27,141 nt of DNA from JADGHE01 sp035716025 (GCA_035716025.1 DASTKH010000040.1:1-27141), one strand, 5' to 3'; positions 15,297 to 23,247 are shown, numbered from the stretch's first letter. Numbers and translations are program-made. Notes: generated by a model from the sequence alone, not told the origin.

Positions 15297-16238
15297 TCAC
15301 CAGCCGAAATGACGCAGCCCCTGCTCGGCGAGCAGGGCGGCGAACAGGATGAAAAGATAGAAGATGGAGAAGCCGAACAGGCGCTTGCCTGCGGCCAACC
15401 GATCCTTCCGGGTCGGCCCCGGGTACCAGACCCGCACTGCGAGCCACAGCATGAACAGGCCCGAGGCAATCGCCACCGCGCCGTAAAGCGGGCCGGCACT
15501 GCCGAACAGCCACGGCGTCACGCCGAGCGGCGCGAGCAGCAGCGTATAGGCAAGGATCTGCTTGCGTGTCACCGCCTCGCCGGCGGTTACCGGCAGCATC
15601 GGCACGCCCGCGCGGGCATATTCCTTGGCGCGCCAGAGCGCGAGCGCCCAGAAATGCGGCGGCGTCCAAAAGAAGATGATGAGAAACAGGAGCAGAGGGT
15701 CGAGTTCGACCCCGCCCGTCTTCGCCGCCCAGCCGATCACCGGGGGAAGGGCGCCTGCGGCGCCGCCGATCACGATGTTCTGCGACGTCGAGCGCTTCAG
15801 CCACATCGTATAGACGACGGCGTAGAAGAAGATCGTGAAGGCGAGCAGCGTCGCGGCGAAGAGGTTCGCGACGAGCCCGAGCGTGACGACCGAAAAGCCC
15901 GCCAGCGTCACGCCGAAGGCAAGCGCCTCGCCCGGCCTAACGCGCCCGGCCGGGATCGGCCGGTTGGCGGTGCGCTCCATCAGCGCATCGATGTCGGCGT
16001 CGTACCACATGTTGAGGGCGCCGGCGGCGCCCGCCCCCACCGCAATGCAAAGAAGTGCGCTGAAGCCGAGCACCGGATGCATCGGGCCCGGCGCCATCAC
16101 GAGCCCGACCAGGGCGGTGAAAATGACGAGCGACATCACCCGCGGCTTGAGCAGCGCGATGTAGTCGCCGACCGAGGCCATGCTCGGTTCGGCGCGAGCA
16201 GCCGGCGGCAGGGGCGAGGTTCCGGTCGTCACTGACAT
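15297..16238 (-). CDS. ctaB: Protoheme IX farnesyltransferase (heme O synthase)
   Basis: A 313-residue polytopic prenyltransferase of the UbiA superfamily that adds a farnesyl group to heme B, producing heme O for the aa3 oxidase. The first Asp-rich motif is NMWYDADIDALMERTANRPIPAG and a second is seen near YTMWLKRSTSQNIVIGGAAGALPPVIGWAA. About nine hydrophobic segments are visible. ATG 16238 is chosen; a TTG three codons earlier is possible but less likely. No strong ribosome-binding site is seen. Heme A synthase (ctaA), the next enzyme, is not in this window. It follows coxA after a 151-bp gap containing a stable UUCG hairpin. Confidence 0.97.
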   Translation of the reverse strand: MSVTTGTSPLPPAARAEPSMASVGDYIALLKPRVMSLVIFTALVGLVMAPGPMHPVLGFSALLCIAVGAGAAGALNMWYDADIDALMERTANRPIPAGRVRPGEALAFGVTLAGFSVVTLGLVANLFAATLLAFTIFFYAVVYTMWLKRSTSQNIVIGGAAGALPPVIGWAAKTGGVELDPLLLFLIIFFWTPPHFWALALWRAKEYARAGVPMLPVTAGEAVTRKQILAYTLLLAPLGVTPWLFGSAGPLYGAVAIASGLFMLWLAVRVWYPGPTRKDRLAAGKRLFGFSIFYLFILFAALLAEQGLRHFGW

Positions 16239-16326
16239 GGCGGCCAATCGTTCATCGTCGCGGCGAGGGCGGGCAAGGGACGGTTTGCCTGCGCGAGGGC
16301 CAGCGGCTGCGCACGGCGCCGTTCGT

Positions 16327-16342
16327 CCCCGCCGAAGCGGGG
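16327..16342 (-). terminator. UUCG-tetraloop hairpin between coxA and ctaB
   Basis: On the minus strand CCCCGC-TTCG-GCGGGG forms a six-base-pair, all-GC stem closed by the extra-stable C(UUCG)G tetraloop, about 48 bases after the coxA stop. It lacks a T tract, so full termination is uncertain. It may protect the 3' end of an abundant coxBA message while letting less ctaB through. Confidence 0.45.
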
Positions 16343-16389
16343 CCGCCGATCCCTCGCCCTTATGCCCTCTCTGTCCACGTCCGGTGCCG

Positions 16390-18030
16390 TCATTTGATCC
16401 GCGGCAACACCTCGAACTGGTGGAACGGCGGCGGCGACGGCAAGGTCCATTCGAGCGTGGTCGCGCCGACCCCCCAGGGATTGTCGGCGGCGCGCTCCTT
16501 GCGCATGAAGGCCTGCACCATGCCGAACAGGAAGATCAGCACGCCGATTCCCGAAATGTAGGAGCCGAGCGACGACACGAAGTTCCATCCCGCGAACGCG
16601 TCCGGATAGTCCGCGTAACGGCGCGGCATTCCGGCAAGCCCGAGGAAGTGCTGCGGGAAGAACACGAGGTTCACGCCCACGAAGGTGACCCAGAAGTGGA
16701 TCTTGCCGATCAGTTCCGAATAGACGTAGCCGGTCATCTTCGGGAACCAGTAGTACCAGCCGGCGAAGATCGCGAACACGGCGCCGAGCGACAGCACGTA
16801 GTGGAAGTGGGCCACCACGTAATAGGTGTCCTGCAGCGCGCGATCGACGCCGGCATTGGCCAGCATGACGCCGGTGACGCCGCCGATCGTGAACAGGAAG
16901 ATGAAGCCGATCGCCCACAGCATCGGCGTCTTGAACTCGATCGAGCCGCCCCACATCGTGGCGATCCATGAGAAGATCTTCACGCCGGTCGGCACCGCGA
17001 TCACCATCGTGGCGACCACGAAATAGGCCTGCGTCGCGGTCGACATGCCGACCGTGTACATGTGGTGGGCCCAGACGATGAACCCGATGCCGCCGATCGC
17101 CACCATGGCGTAGGCCATGCCGAGATAGCCGAACACCGGCTTCCTCGAGAAGGTCGCGACGATCTGGCTGATCATGCCGAAGCCCGGCAGGATCAGGATG
17201 TACACTTCGGGGTGGCCGAAGAACCAGAACAGGTGCTGGTAGAGGATCGGGTCGCCGCCGCCTTCAACGCTGAAGAACGTCGTGCCGAAGTTGCGGTCGG
17301 TCAGCAGCATGGTGATGGCGCCGGCAAGCACCGGCAGGGACAGCAACAGCAGGAACACCGTCACCAGGATCGACCACACGAACAGCGGCATCTTGTGCAG
17401 CGTCATGCCGGGCGCCCGCATGTTGAAGATCGTGGTGATGAAATTGATCGATCCGAGGATCGAGGATGCACCCGCGATGTGGACCGAAAGGATCGCGAAG
17501 TCGACCGCAGGCCCGGGATGGCCGGAGGTCGACAGCGGGGCGTAGAGCGTCCAGCCGGCGCCGACGCCGTTCCCGCCCGGCTCGCCCTCGACGAACATCG
17601 ACATGAGGAGCAGGGCGAAGGACGCCGGCAGCAGCCAGAAGGAAATGTTGTTCATGCGCGGAAACGCCATGTCGGGCGCCCCGATCATCAGCGGCACGAA
17701 CCAGTTGCCGAAGCCGCCGATCATCGCCGGCATCACCATGAAGAAGATCATGATGAGGCCGTGCGCGGTGGTGAAGACGTTGAACGTGTGCGGATCGTGG
17801 AAGATCTGCAAGCCGGGCTCCTGCAGCTCCATCCGCATTCCGATCGACATCGACGCGCCAATGATGCCGGCGATGATCGCGAACACAAGATACATCGTGC
17901 CGATGTCCTTGTGGTTCGTCGAATAGAGATAGCGGCGCCAGCCGGTCGGGTGGTGTTCGTGCGCCCCGTGCGTGGGGTGCGCGCCGTGCGCCTCATGCAT
18001 GCCGCGTTCGACTGCTGTTGTCGTTGCCAT
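16390..18030 (-). CDS. coxA: Cytochrome c oxidase subunit I (aa3 type)
   Basis: A 546-residue heme-copper oxidase subunit I with twelve predicted helices. Ligands seen: H90 in TTAHGLIMIFF (low-spin heme), the crosslinked His-Tyr of FWFFGHPEVYILILPGFG (CuB), the paired His of VWAHHMYTVG (CuB), and VVAHFHYVLS (both hemes). The glutamate in GHPEVYI marks a type A1 oxidase. The ATG at 18030 gives the normal start; upstream codons are non-family sequence. The N-terminus has seven histidines within residues 12-27 (HEAHGAHPTHGAHEHH) ahead of GWRRYLYSTNHKDIG, which is richer than in most relatives I know. It lies 43 bp after coxB and forms the catalytic core with it. Terminal electron acceptor enzyme of aerobic respiration. 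Confidence 0.98.
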   Translation of the reverse strand: MATTTAVERGMHEAHGAHPTHGAHEHHPTGWRRYLYSTNHKDIGTMYLVFAIIAGIIGASMSIGMRMELQEPGLQIFHDPHTFNVFTTAHGLIMIFFMVMPAMIGGFGNWFVPLMIGAPDMAFPRMNNISFWLLPASFALLLMSMFVEGEPGGNGVGAGWTLYAPLSTSGHPGPAVDFAILSVHIAGASSILGSINFITTIFNMRAPGMTLHKMPLFVWSILVTVFLLLLSLPVLAGAITMLLTDRNFGTTFFSVEGGGDPILYQHLFWFFGHPEVYILILPGFGMISQIVATFSRKPVFGYLGMAYAMVAIGGIGFIVWAHHMYTVGMSTATQAYFVVATMVIAVPTGVKIFSWIATMWGGSIEFKTPMLWAIGFIFLFTIGGVTGVMLANAGVDRALQDTYYVVAHFHYVLSLGAVFAIFAGWYYWFPKMTGYVYSELIGKIHFWVTFVGVNLVFFPQHFLGLAGMPRRYADYPDAFAGWNFVSSLGSYISGIGVLIFLFGMVQAFMRKERAADNPWGVGATTLEWTLPSPPPFHQFEVLPRIK

Positions 18031-18073
18031 GATCTGTCGGACCCTTCGTTTCGCTATCGCGCCCGGCGCGTCG

Positions 18074-18907
18074 TCATTTCGCGGCAACCGCCGTGACCGG
18101 CGGCGTCTGCGGCGCGTCGCTGGCGTATTTCTTCTTCGCCTCGTCGAGCCAGGCGGCAAAGGCCTGCTCGCTCACGACCCGCACTTCGATCGGCATGAAG
18201 GCATGATCCTTGCCGCACAGTTCGGAGCACTGGCCGTAATAGACGCCCTCCCGCTCGGCCTTGAACCAAGTCTCGTTGAGCCGGCCCGGAACGGCATCGA
18301 TTTTGATCCCGAAGGACGGAACCGCAAAGGAGTGAATCACATCGGACGCCGTGGTCTGCACCCGGATCACCTTGTTGACCGGAACCACCATGGCGTTGTC
18401 GACGGCGAGCAGCCGCGGCTGCTCCGCCTTGCGGTCGCCGTCGCGGAGCATCAGCGAATCGAACTCGAACTTGCTGTCGGGATAGCTGTAGGACCAGAAC
18501 CATTGCTTGCCGGTCGCCTTAACCGTGAGGTCGGCCTGCGGAATGGCCTGCTGGAAGAACAGGAGCTTGAACGACGGCACCGCGATCGCGACCAGGATCA
18601 TTACCGGGATCAGCGTCCACGCCACTTCGATCGCGGTATTGTGGGTGGTCCGGCTCGGCTCGGGGTTGCTGCGGGCGTTAAAGCGCACCATCACGGTGAC
18701 GAGCAGCGCCAGCACGAACACCGTGATGCAGGTGATGATCGTCATCACGAAATTGTGGAACGAGATGAGATTGTGCATCACCGGCGTCGCAGCGTCCTGC
18801 AGCCCGATCTGCCAGGGGCTCGGTTGGCCGAGTGCCGCCAGCGCGGCGCCGCCGGCGAACGTCGTCAGGAGTCCGGCGGCCAGCAATCGCAACAACCACG
18901 TTCGCAT
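18074..18907 (-). CDS. coxB: Cytochrome c oxidase subunit II (CuA-bearing)
   Basis: A 277-residue subunit II. A signal peptide (MRTWLLRLLAAGLLTTFAGGAALA) is followed by two membrane helices (about 48-75 and 92-115) and a periplasmic cupredoxin domain. The CuA ligands are complete: H192, then C227, E229, C231, H235 and M238 in YGQCSELCGKDHAFMP. The aromatic patch GKQWFWSYSYPD carries electrons from cytochrome c. ATG 18907 gives a normal signal peptide; AAGGAG lies eleven bases upstream, and an in-frame ATG at 18940 is a less likely start. It is the first gene of the cox operon, so a promoter must lie in the 315-bp divergent region beside it. Confidence 0.97.
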   Translation of the reverse strand: MRTWLLRLLAAGLLTTFAGGAALAALGQPSPWQIGLQDAATPVMHNLISFHNFVMTIITCITVFVLALLVTVMVRFNARSNPEPSRTTHNTAIEVAWTLIPVMILVAIAVPSFKLLFFQQAIPQADLTVKATGKQWFWSYSYPDSKFEFDSLMLRDGDRKAEQPRLLAVDNAMVVPVNKVIRVQTTASDVIHSFAVPSFGIKIDAVPGRLNETWFKAEREGVYYGQCSELCGKDHAFMPIEVRVVSEQAFAAWLDEAKKKYASDAPQTPPVTAVAAK

Positions 18908-19222
18908 CGTCCCATCTGCTCCTTGGCGGAATTCGGCCATGCCGCGTGGCGCAGGTTACGCTCTGTCGGGTCCGGCCGTCGCGGGGAAGAGTGCTGGCGC
19001 CGGAGCTCGGCAGCGGCATGGAAGTTTCGACTGCAAGCCTCTCAAACCACAATTCCCGCCGCTCCGCAACAAACGCGCGGGCACGCGGAACAGGGCCGCT
19101 CGCGCCTTGACAGGGGCCGCCAAGCCTGTACCTCACAAGGGGCGTGGCAGCGGAGGTTGGGCGGGCGATTCGGCGCTTCGCCGCATGCGCGAGACGCAAG
19201 TCTGGGCCCCAGGATCGACAGG
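18908..19222. promoter_or_regulatory. Divergent promoter region between coxB and the IalB-family gene
   Basis: A 315-bp region without a supported gene. For the rightward gene a TTGACA stands at 19107-19112 on the plus strand, but the matching -10 (TACCTC, 16 bases on) is poor. For coxB no strong -35/-10 pair was found; an A/T-richer patch near 19020-19065 is the best candidate. No FNR/FixK-type TTGA-N6-TCAA palindrome was seen, so oxygen control of this oxidase is not indicated here. Confidence 0.4.
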
Positions 19223-19750
19223 ATGAATGCACGGCTTCCGAAAGGCCTTTTCCGCATCCCTGCCGCCGGCCTCGCGGCGCTTCTCTGTGCGCTCTGGCTT
19301 TTCGCCTCGCCCGCGCAGGCTCAGGGCACGGTCCGCTCCGTCCACGGCGATTGGCAGGTGCGCTGCGACACGCCGCCGGGTGCTCAGGGTGAGCAGTGTG
19401 CCGCCATCCAGAGCGTCACCGCGGAGGACCGCCCGAATGTGGGGCTCACGGTTCTCGTGCTCAAGACGGCGGACCAGAAAAGCTGGCTCATGCGGGTGGT
19501 CGCGCCGCTCGGGGTGCTGCTGCCGTCGGGCCTTGGCCTCAAGATCGATCAGACGGATGTGGGGCGCGCCGGATTCGTCATGTGCCTGCCGAACGGCTGC
19601 GTGGCCGAGGTGGTGATGGACGACACTCTCATCGGCCAGCTCCGCAACGGCAAATCCGCGACCTTCATCATCTTCCAGACCCCGGAGGAGGGGATCGGCA
19701 TCCCCGTGAGCCTCAAGGGATTCGCCGAGTCCTTCGACAAGCTGCGTTGA
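19223..19750 (+). CDS. Invasion-associated locus B (IalB) family secreted protein
   Basis: A 175-residue protein with a signal peptide ending in SPAQA|QG (about residue 34). The mature part matches the IalB family: VHGDWQVRCD-TPPGAQGEQCAAIQSV (first Cys pair), LPSGLGLKIDQTDVGRAGFVMCLPNGCVAEV (second Cys pair) and a C-terminal FIIFQTPEEGIGIPVSLKGFAESFDKL. The four cysteines suggest two disulfides in the periplasm. IalB was named from Bartonella, where it aids red-cell invasion, but the family is universal in free-living Rhizobiales, so no virulence role should be read into it. ATG 19223 is set by the signal peptide, with AGGA about ten bases upstream. It precedes tldD by 98 bp. Confidence 0.88.
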   Translation: MNARLPKGLFRIPAAGLAALLCALWLFASPAQAQGTVRSVHGDWQVRCDTPPGAQGEQCAAIQSVTAEDRPNVGLTVLVLKTADQKSWLMRVVAPLGVLLPSGLGLKIDQTDVGRAGFVMCLPNGCVAEVVMDDTLIGQLRNGKSATFIIFQTPEEGIGIPVSLKGFAESFDKLR

Positions 19751-19848
19751 TGCGGCCGAAAGAGCGGTTCGCCCCGTCCGCGGCAGGAAGCGGCCCTCGC
19801 GGAGGGCGGCTCATGCCCCTATGTTGCGGATAAAGCAGGAAGCGCATC

Positions 19849-21270
19849 ATGGCCGATTCCCCATCCTCTCTCCTCGACCGGGCCGGGCTGGACCGCGGCC
19901 GGGCCGGCCGCATCGTCGCCGAAGGGCTCGCGGGCGCGGACGACGGCGAACTTTTTCTTGAGTACCGCCAGTCGGAAATGCTGGTCTTCGACAACCGGCG
20001 GCTCAAGCAGGCAACCTTCGACACCGCCCAGGGATTCGGACTGCGGGCGGTGAAGGGCGAAGCGATCGGCTATGCCCATGCTTCGGAGGTTTCCGAGCCT
20101 GCGCTCAAGCGGGCGGCGGAGGCCGTGCGGGCTGTTCAAGGGGGATATTCGGGCGCATTCGCGGCGGCGCCGCCGCACACGAACGTACGGCTCTACGGGG
20201 ACGAAAATCCGCTCGCCGCGCCGGATTTCGAGGCCAAGGCGAAGCTGCTCCAGGAGATTGACGCCTATGCGCGGGCGCGCGACACCCGGGTGAGGCAGGT
20301 CACCGCCTCGCTCGGCGCCACCTGGCAGGTCGTCGAGATCCTGCGGCCCGACGGGGAGACCTACCGCGACGTGCGGCCGCTTGTGCGGGTGAACGTCACG
20401 GTGGTCGCGGCCGCGGGGGACCGGCAGGAGGTCGGAAATTTCGGCTATGGCGGCCGGGAAGGCTTCACGGCGTTCCTGGAAGCGGGCCGCTGGCGGCGCG
20501 CGGTCGAGGAGGCGGTGCGACAGGCGCTCGTCAATCTCGAATCGGTGCCGGCCCCGGCCGGCGAGATGGACGTGGTGCTGGGCCCCGGCTGGCCGGGCGT
20601 CATGCTGCACGAGGCGGTGGGGCACGGGCTCGAAGGCGATTTCAACCGCAAGAGAACGTCGGCATTTGCCGGGCTCATGGGAACCCGCGTCGCGGCAGCG
20701 GGGGTTACCGTGGTGGACGACGGCACGCTGCCGGGCCGGCGCGGCTCGCTCACCGTGGACGACGAGGGCACGCCTTCGTCCTGCACGGTGCTGATCGAGG
20801 ACGGAATCCTCGTCGGCTACATGCAGGACCGGCAGAATGCGCGTCTCATGGGAATGAAGCCGACCGGTAACGGCCGCCGCGAAAGCCACGCGCATGTGCC
20901 GATGCCGCGCATGACCAACACCTATATGCGGGCGGGCGACCGCGAGCCCGCGGAGATCATCGCCTCGGTAAAGAACGGACTTTATGCGGTGAATTTCGGC
21001 GGCGGGCAGGTCGACATCACCTCCGGCAAATACGTCTTCCAGTGCACGGAGGCCTACCGGATCGAGAATGGCCGCATCGGCGCGCCGGTGAAAGGCGCGA
21101 TGCTGATCGGCAACGGGCCGACCGATCTTCACCGCATCGCGATGATCGGCAACGACCTGACGCTCGACACCGGGATCGGCACCTGCGGCAAGAACGGGCA
21201 GGGGGTACCGGTGGGCGTCGGCCAGCCGACCCTGCGGATGAACGGGATCACGGTCGGCGGCACCGGCTGA
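19849..21270 (+). CDS. tldD: Metalloprotease TldD
   Basis: A 473-residue subunit of the TldD/TldE (PmbA) protease, which degrades unfolded peptides and processes peptide natural products and antitoxins. The zinc motif is H254-E255-AVG-H259 in VMLHEAVGHGLEGDF, and the third ligand region is the C-terminal DTGIGTCGKNGQGVPVG, with the cysteine that coordinates zinc in TldD. The N-terminal two-thirds show the usual fold with FGLRAVKGEAIGYA. AGGA lies eight bases before the ATG. The partner tldE/pmbA is not in the window; in alphaproteobacteria it is generally encoded elsewhere. tldD next to coxB is a typical alphaproteobacterial arrangement. Confidence 0.96.
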   Translation: MADSPSSLLDRAGLDRGRAGRIVAEGLAGADDGELFLEYRQSEMLVFDNRRLKQATFDTAQGFGLRAVKGEAIGYAHASEVSEPALKRAAEAVRAVQGGYSGAFAAAPPHTNVRLYGDENPLAAPDFEAKAKLLQEIDAYARARDTRVRQVTASLGATWQVVEILRPDGETYRDVRPLVRVNVTVVAAAGDRQEVGNFGYGGREGFTAFLEAGRWRRAVEEAVRQALVNLESVPAPAGEMDVVLGPGWPGVMLHEAVGHGLEGDFNRKRTSAFAGLMGTRVAAAGVTVVDDGTLPGRRGSLTVDDEGTPSSCTVLIEDGILVGYMQDRQNARLMGMKPTGNGRRESHAHVPMPRMTNTYMRAGDREPAEIIASVKNGLYAVNFGGGQVDITSGKYVFQCTEAYRIENGRIGAPVKGAMLIGNGPTDLHRIAMIGNDLTLDTGIGTCGKNGQGVPVGVGQPTLRMNGITVGGTG

Positions 21271-21304
21271 GCCGGGCCGGCTCGGGCCGCTCCGAGGGGA
21301 ACAT

Positions 21305-21372
21305 TCTCCCAACGCCCCGCGTTGAGGCGGAGACGGCGCCTGCGTCGCGCGGGCCCGCCCGCGCTTGGGAGA
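21305..21372 (+). promoter_or_regulatory. Structured leader that can hide the ribosome-binding site of the 24-aa gene
   Basis: TCTCCCAA (21305-21312) is the exact reverse complement of TTGGGAGA (21365-21372), which is the ribosome-binding site of the following small gene. Directly before that site lies a second hairpin GCGCGGGC-CC-GCCCGCGC (21347-21364, eight base pairs drawn, probably closing with fewer because the loop is short). The outer arms enclose the inner hairpin. It could also serve as the terminator of tldD. Pairing is read by eye and was not folded by computer. Confidence 0.45.
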
Positions 21373-21379
21373 GACGCTT

Positions 21380-21454
21380 ATGAACGGCCTCATCTATCTC
21401 ATCGGTTTGATCGTCGTGATCATGGCCATTCTGTCGTTCTTCGGCTTGCGCTGA
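21380..21454 (+). CDS. 24-residue one-helix membrane microprotein
   Basis: ATG 21380 to TGA 21454 encodes MNGLIYLIGLIVVIMAILSF plus FGLR, almost entirely a single transmembrane helix ending in a positively charged residue. GGGAGAG stands six bases before the ATG, an excellent ribosome-binding site. I recognise this peptide type as a short protein repeatedly present in Rhizobiales genomes; function unknown. It is followed 18 bp later by a multi-pass membrane protein gene, so the two may be cotranslated and interact. The strong ribosome-binding site and the non-random all-hydrophobic sequence make coding likely despite the size. Confidence 0.75.
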   Translation: MNGLIYLIGLIVVIMAILSFFGLR

Positions 21455-21472
21455 ACGAGAAAGGTGCAACCG

Positions 21473-22345
21473 ATGTCGATGTCAGAGCCTCGCGCCACCG
21501 CCGAACTGCGAAGCCCGGAACCGGGATCCACGATTGCCATACAATGGGGGCCAATCATCGCAGGCGCGCTGGCTGCGGCCGCGCTTGCCTTCGTCCTGCA
21601 CGGCTTCGCCGGCGCGATCGGACTTTCGGTCAGCTCCACGGCGCCGACTTGGCGGGATGCCTCCTTCGCACTCGTGTTTCTCACCGGGCTCTATCTCGTC
21701 CTCGTGGCTCTCGCGGCCTATTCGCTGGGCGGCTATACCGCCGGACGCATGCGCACGCGCCTTGGGGCCGGACGCTCCGACGAAATCGAGTTTCGCGACG
21801 GCATGCACGGCATCGCCGTCTGGGCTCTCGCCACCTTGCTCACCGGTCTCCTCGTGCTTGCCGCGGCAGCGCCGGCCGCGCGGCTTGGCGCCCCGTCCGC
21901 GGGGGCGAGCGGCCCTGCCGCGTCGGTCGGCGCCGAGAACATCGTCGCCTACGATCTTGACAAGCTGCTCCGCGGAACGCGGCCCGAGCAGCAGGCGAGC
22001 CTCGATTATGCGCGCGCGGAGGCCGGGCGGATCCTGCTCACCGCCGCGAGCCATCGCGGCGTGATGCCGGAAGACCGCGCCTATCTCATCCGAATGGTGG
22101 CGGCGCGCACCGGCATTTCGGAGGAGGATGCCACGCGTCGGGTGGATGTCGGAATCGCGCAGGCGAAGGAAAACATTTCGCGGGCCCGGCGCAGCGCCGT
22201 CCTCATCGCCTTCATGGCCGGGGCGGCGGCTCTGGCAGGTGCGGCGGCGGCCTGGTTCGCGGCCTGCCTCGGCGGTCGCCATCGCGATCACACGCCGGCG
22301 CCGAACTGGCTGTGGAGCAGCCGGGAAATCACGTCGATCTCCTGA
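21473..22345 (+). CDS. Conserved multi-pass membrane protein, function unknown
   Basis: A 290-residue protein with four clear helices: about residues 26-50, 63-88, 114-136 and 235-262. Between helices two and three lies GGYTAGRMRTRLGAGRSDEIEFRDGMHGIAVWALATL, a short cytoplasmic loop and helix start I have seen in proteins labelled 'PhnA-like' in Rhizobiales. A long soluble stretch (about 150-230) is rich in charged residues and ends in EEDATRRVDVGIAQAKENISRARRSAVL, probably helical. ATG 21473 is preferred over a GTG at 21464 because AAAGG lies eight bases before it. It directly follows the microprotein gene. Despite the label there is no reason to link it to phosphonate metabolism. Role unknown. 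Confidence 0.8.
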   Translation: MSMSEPRATAELRSPEPGSTIAIQWGPIIAGALAAAALAFVLHGFAGAIGLSVSSTAPTWRDASFALVFLTGLYLVLVALAAYSLGGYTAGRMRTRLGAGRSDEIEFRDGMHGIAVWALATLLTGLLVLAAAAPAARLGAPSAGASGPAASVGAENIVAYDLDKLLRGTRPEQQASLDYARAEAGRILLTAASHRGVMPEDRAYLIRMVAARTGISEEDATRRVDVGIAQAKENISRARRSAVLIAFMAGAAALAGAAAAWFAACLGGRHRDHTPAPNWLWSSREITSIS

Positions 22346-22366
22346 CGGCCGAACGCGCGACGCGCT

Positions 22367-22384
22367 TGCCGGCCGCGGCCGGCA
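22367..22384. terminator. Bidirectional hairpin between convergent genes
   Basis: TGCCGGCC-GC... is an 18-bp perfect palindrome (TGCCGGCCGCGGCCGGCA) extended by CGC/GCG after a one-base bulge. It sits between the plus-strand membrane protein gene ending at 22345 and the minus-strand gene ending at 22410. Placement fits a shared terminator for both directions, but there is no T run. Confidence 0.4.
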
Positions 22385-22409
22385 GCGTGGGGGAGGGGGC
22401 GGGTTCGCG

Positions 22410-22901
22410 CTAGAAATAGGCGATGCTGCGTCCGCAGACCGCCACCGCAAGCCATGTTGCGAGCGACGCGAAACCGGAAGCACGGGCGACCATCGGCATC
22501 GGCATGCGCGGCGCGTGTTCGCGCACGCGGCGGGCGAATGCGAGCTCGAACACGAGGATGTTCAGGAAAGCGAGTCCGATCAGCAGCATTTTCGTCTGGA
22601 ACACCGGGTTCAGCGCGAGGTGGCTTGCCTCGGCGGAAAATAGGATGGCGCCTGTGACGAGAATGCCGCCGAAGGCTTCGACCGCCACTTTGCGGCCGCC
22701 GCGCAGCACATCGGCGACCGAGCTGCCGGCAAATCCGCCCATCAGCCGTACGTCCATCGCCGCCAGCGCGCCGGCGAAGATCATCACGAACGCCACGTGC
22801 AGGATATTGGCGAGCGGGTAGAGCCACACGGTCTGGCGCACGAACGCGGCGAATTGCGAGGCCTCGAGCGTCTGGAAAATCTCCGGCGCGGCGGCGTTCA
22901 T
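22410..22901 (-). CDS. DUF6644-like small membrane protein
   Basis: A 163-residue protein with four predicted helices (about 23-47, 68-90, 101-121 and 137-160) after a cytoplasmic N-terminus EIFQTLEASQFAAFVRQTVWLYP. Histidines occur inside or at the edge of helices, in ANILHVAFVMIFAGALAAMDVRLMG and FSAEASHLALNPVFQTKMLL, an arrangement seen in heme- or copper-handling membrane proteins (inference). I recognise the pattern as the DUF6644 type. The start ATG lies one base after the stop of the upstream secreted protein gene (TGA-C-ATG), so they are translationally linked. Function unknown. Confidence 0.75.
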   Translation of the reverse strand: MNAAAPEIFQTLEASQFAAFVRQTVWLYPLANILHVAFVMIFAGALAAMDVRLMGGFAGSSVADVLRGGRKVAVEAFGGILVTGAILFSAEASHLALNPVFQTKMLLIGLAFLNILVFELAFARRVREHAPRMPMPMVARASGFASLATWLAVAVCGRSIAYF

Positions 22902-22902
22902 G

Positions 22903-23247
22903 TCACCGCATCTCGTAGGTCTTGCCGTCGATCGTGATCCGTTCGGCGCGCATCTCGCCATTCTGCACCGTCGAGGCGTAGCCCAAGGCGGTGACCTGCT
23001 TGCCGACGGCGATCACGCGTGCGGTCGCGCCGCGCGCCGTCATGCGCGTGGTGGGGGCAAGGATGACGGTCCAGGTCCTGTCGCCGCGCACGCGGACCGT
23101 GGCGTGCGGATTCTCGAATTTCGATTCGACGATGGGGCCGGTCACCGTGATCGGGTTTGCGGCGTCATAGCTTCCCCATCCGTGGTGAGCGGCGGCCGGC
23201 GCCGCCGCGAGGGCGGCGAGAACAGCAAGCAAGACGATCGGGCGCAT
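22903..23247 (-). CDS. DUF6152-like small periplasmic protein
   Basis: A 114-residue protein with a signal peptide (MRPIVLLAVLAALAAAPAAA) predicted to be cut so that the mature chain starts HHGWGSYDAANPITVTGPIV. The rest is a compact beta-rich domain: ESKFENPHATVRVRG, WTVILAPTTRMTARG, VIAVGKQVTALGYAS and ERITIDGKTYEM. These are the landmarks I associate with DUF6152. AAGGGGG lies six bases before ATG 23247. A mature N-terminus beginning with two histidines could bind copper, as in CopC-type or histidine-brace proteins, but this is inference. It is cotranscribed with the membrane protein gene that follows and divergent from the iron transporter genes. Confidence 0.8.
   Translation of the reverse strand: MRPIVLLAVLAALAAAPAAAHHGWGSYDAANPITVTGPIVESKFENPHATVRVRGDRTWTVILAPTTRMTARGATARVIAVGKQVTALGYASTVQNGEMRAERITIDGKTYEMR

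Noticed and set aside
17062..18096. A 344-codon plus-strand frame opposite coxA, rich in His, Asp and Arg
   Set aside because: Mirror of the coxA codons; composition like other antisense frames.
18908..19222. Search for an FNR/FixK or RegA-type operator controlling coxB
   Set aside because: No TTGA-N6-TCAA palindrome or other clear operator was visible.
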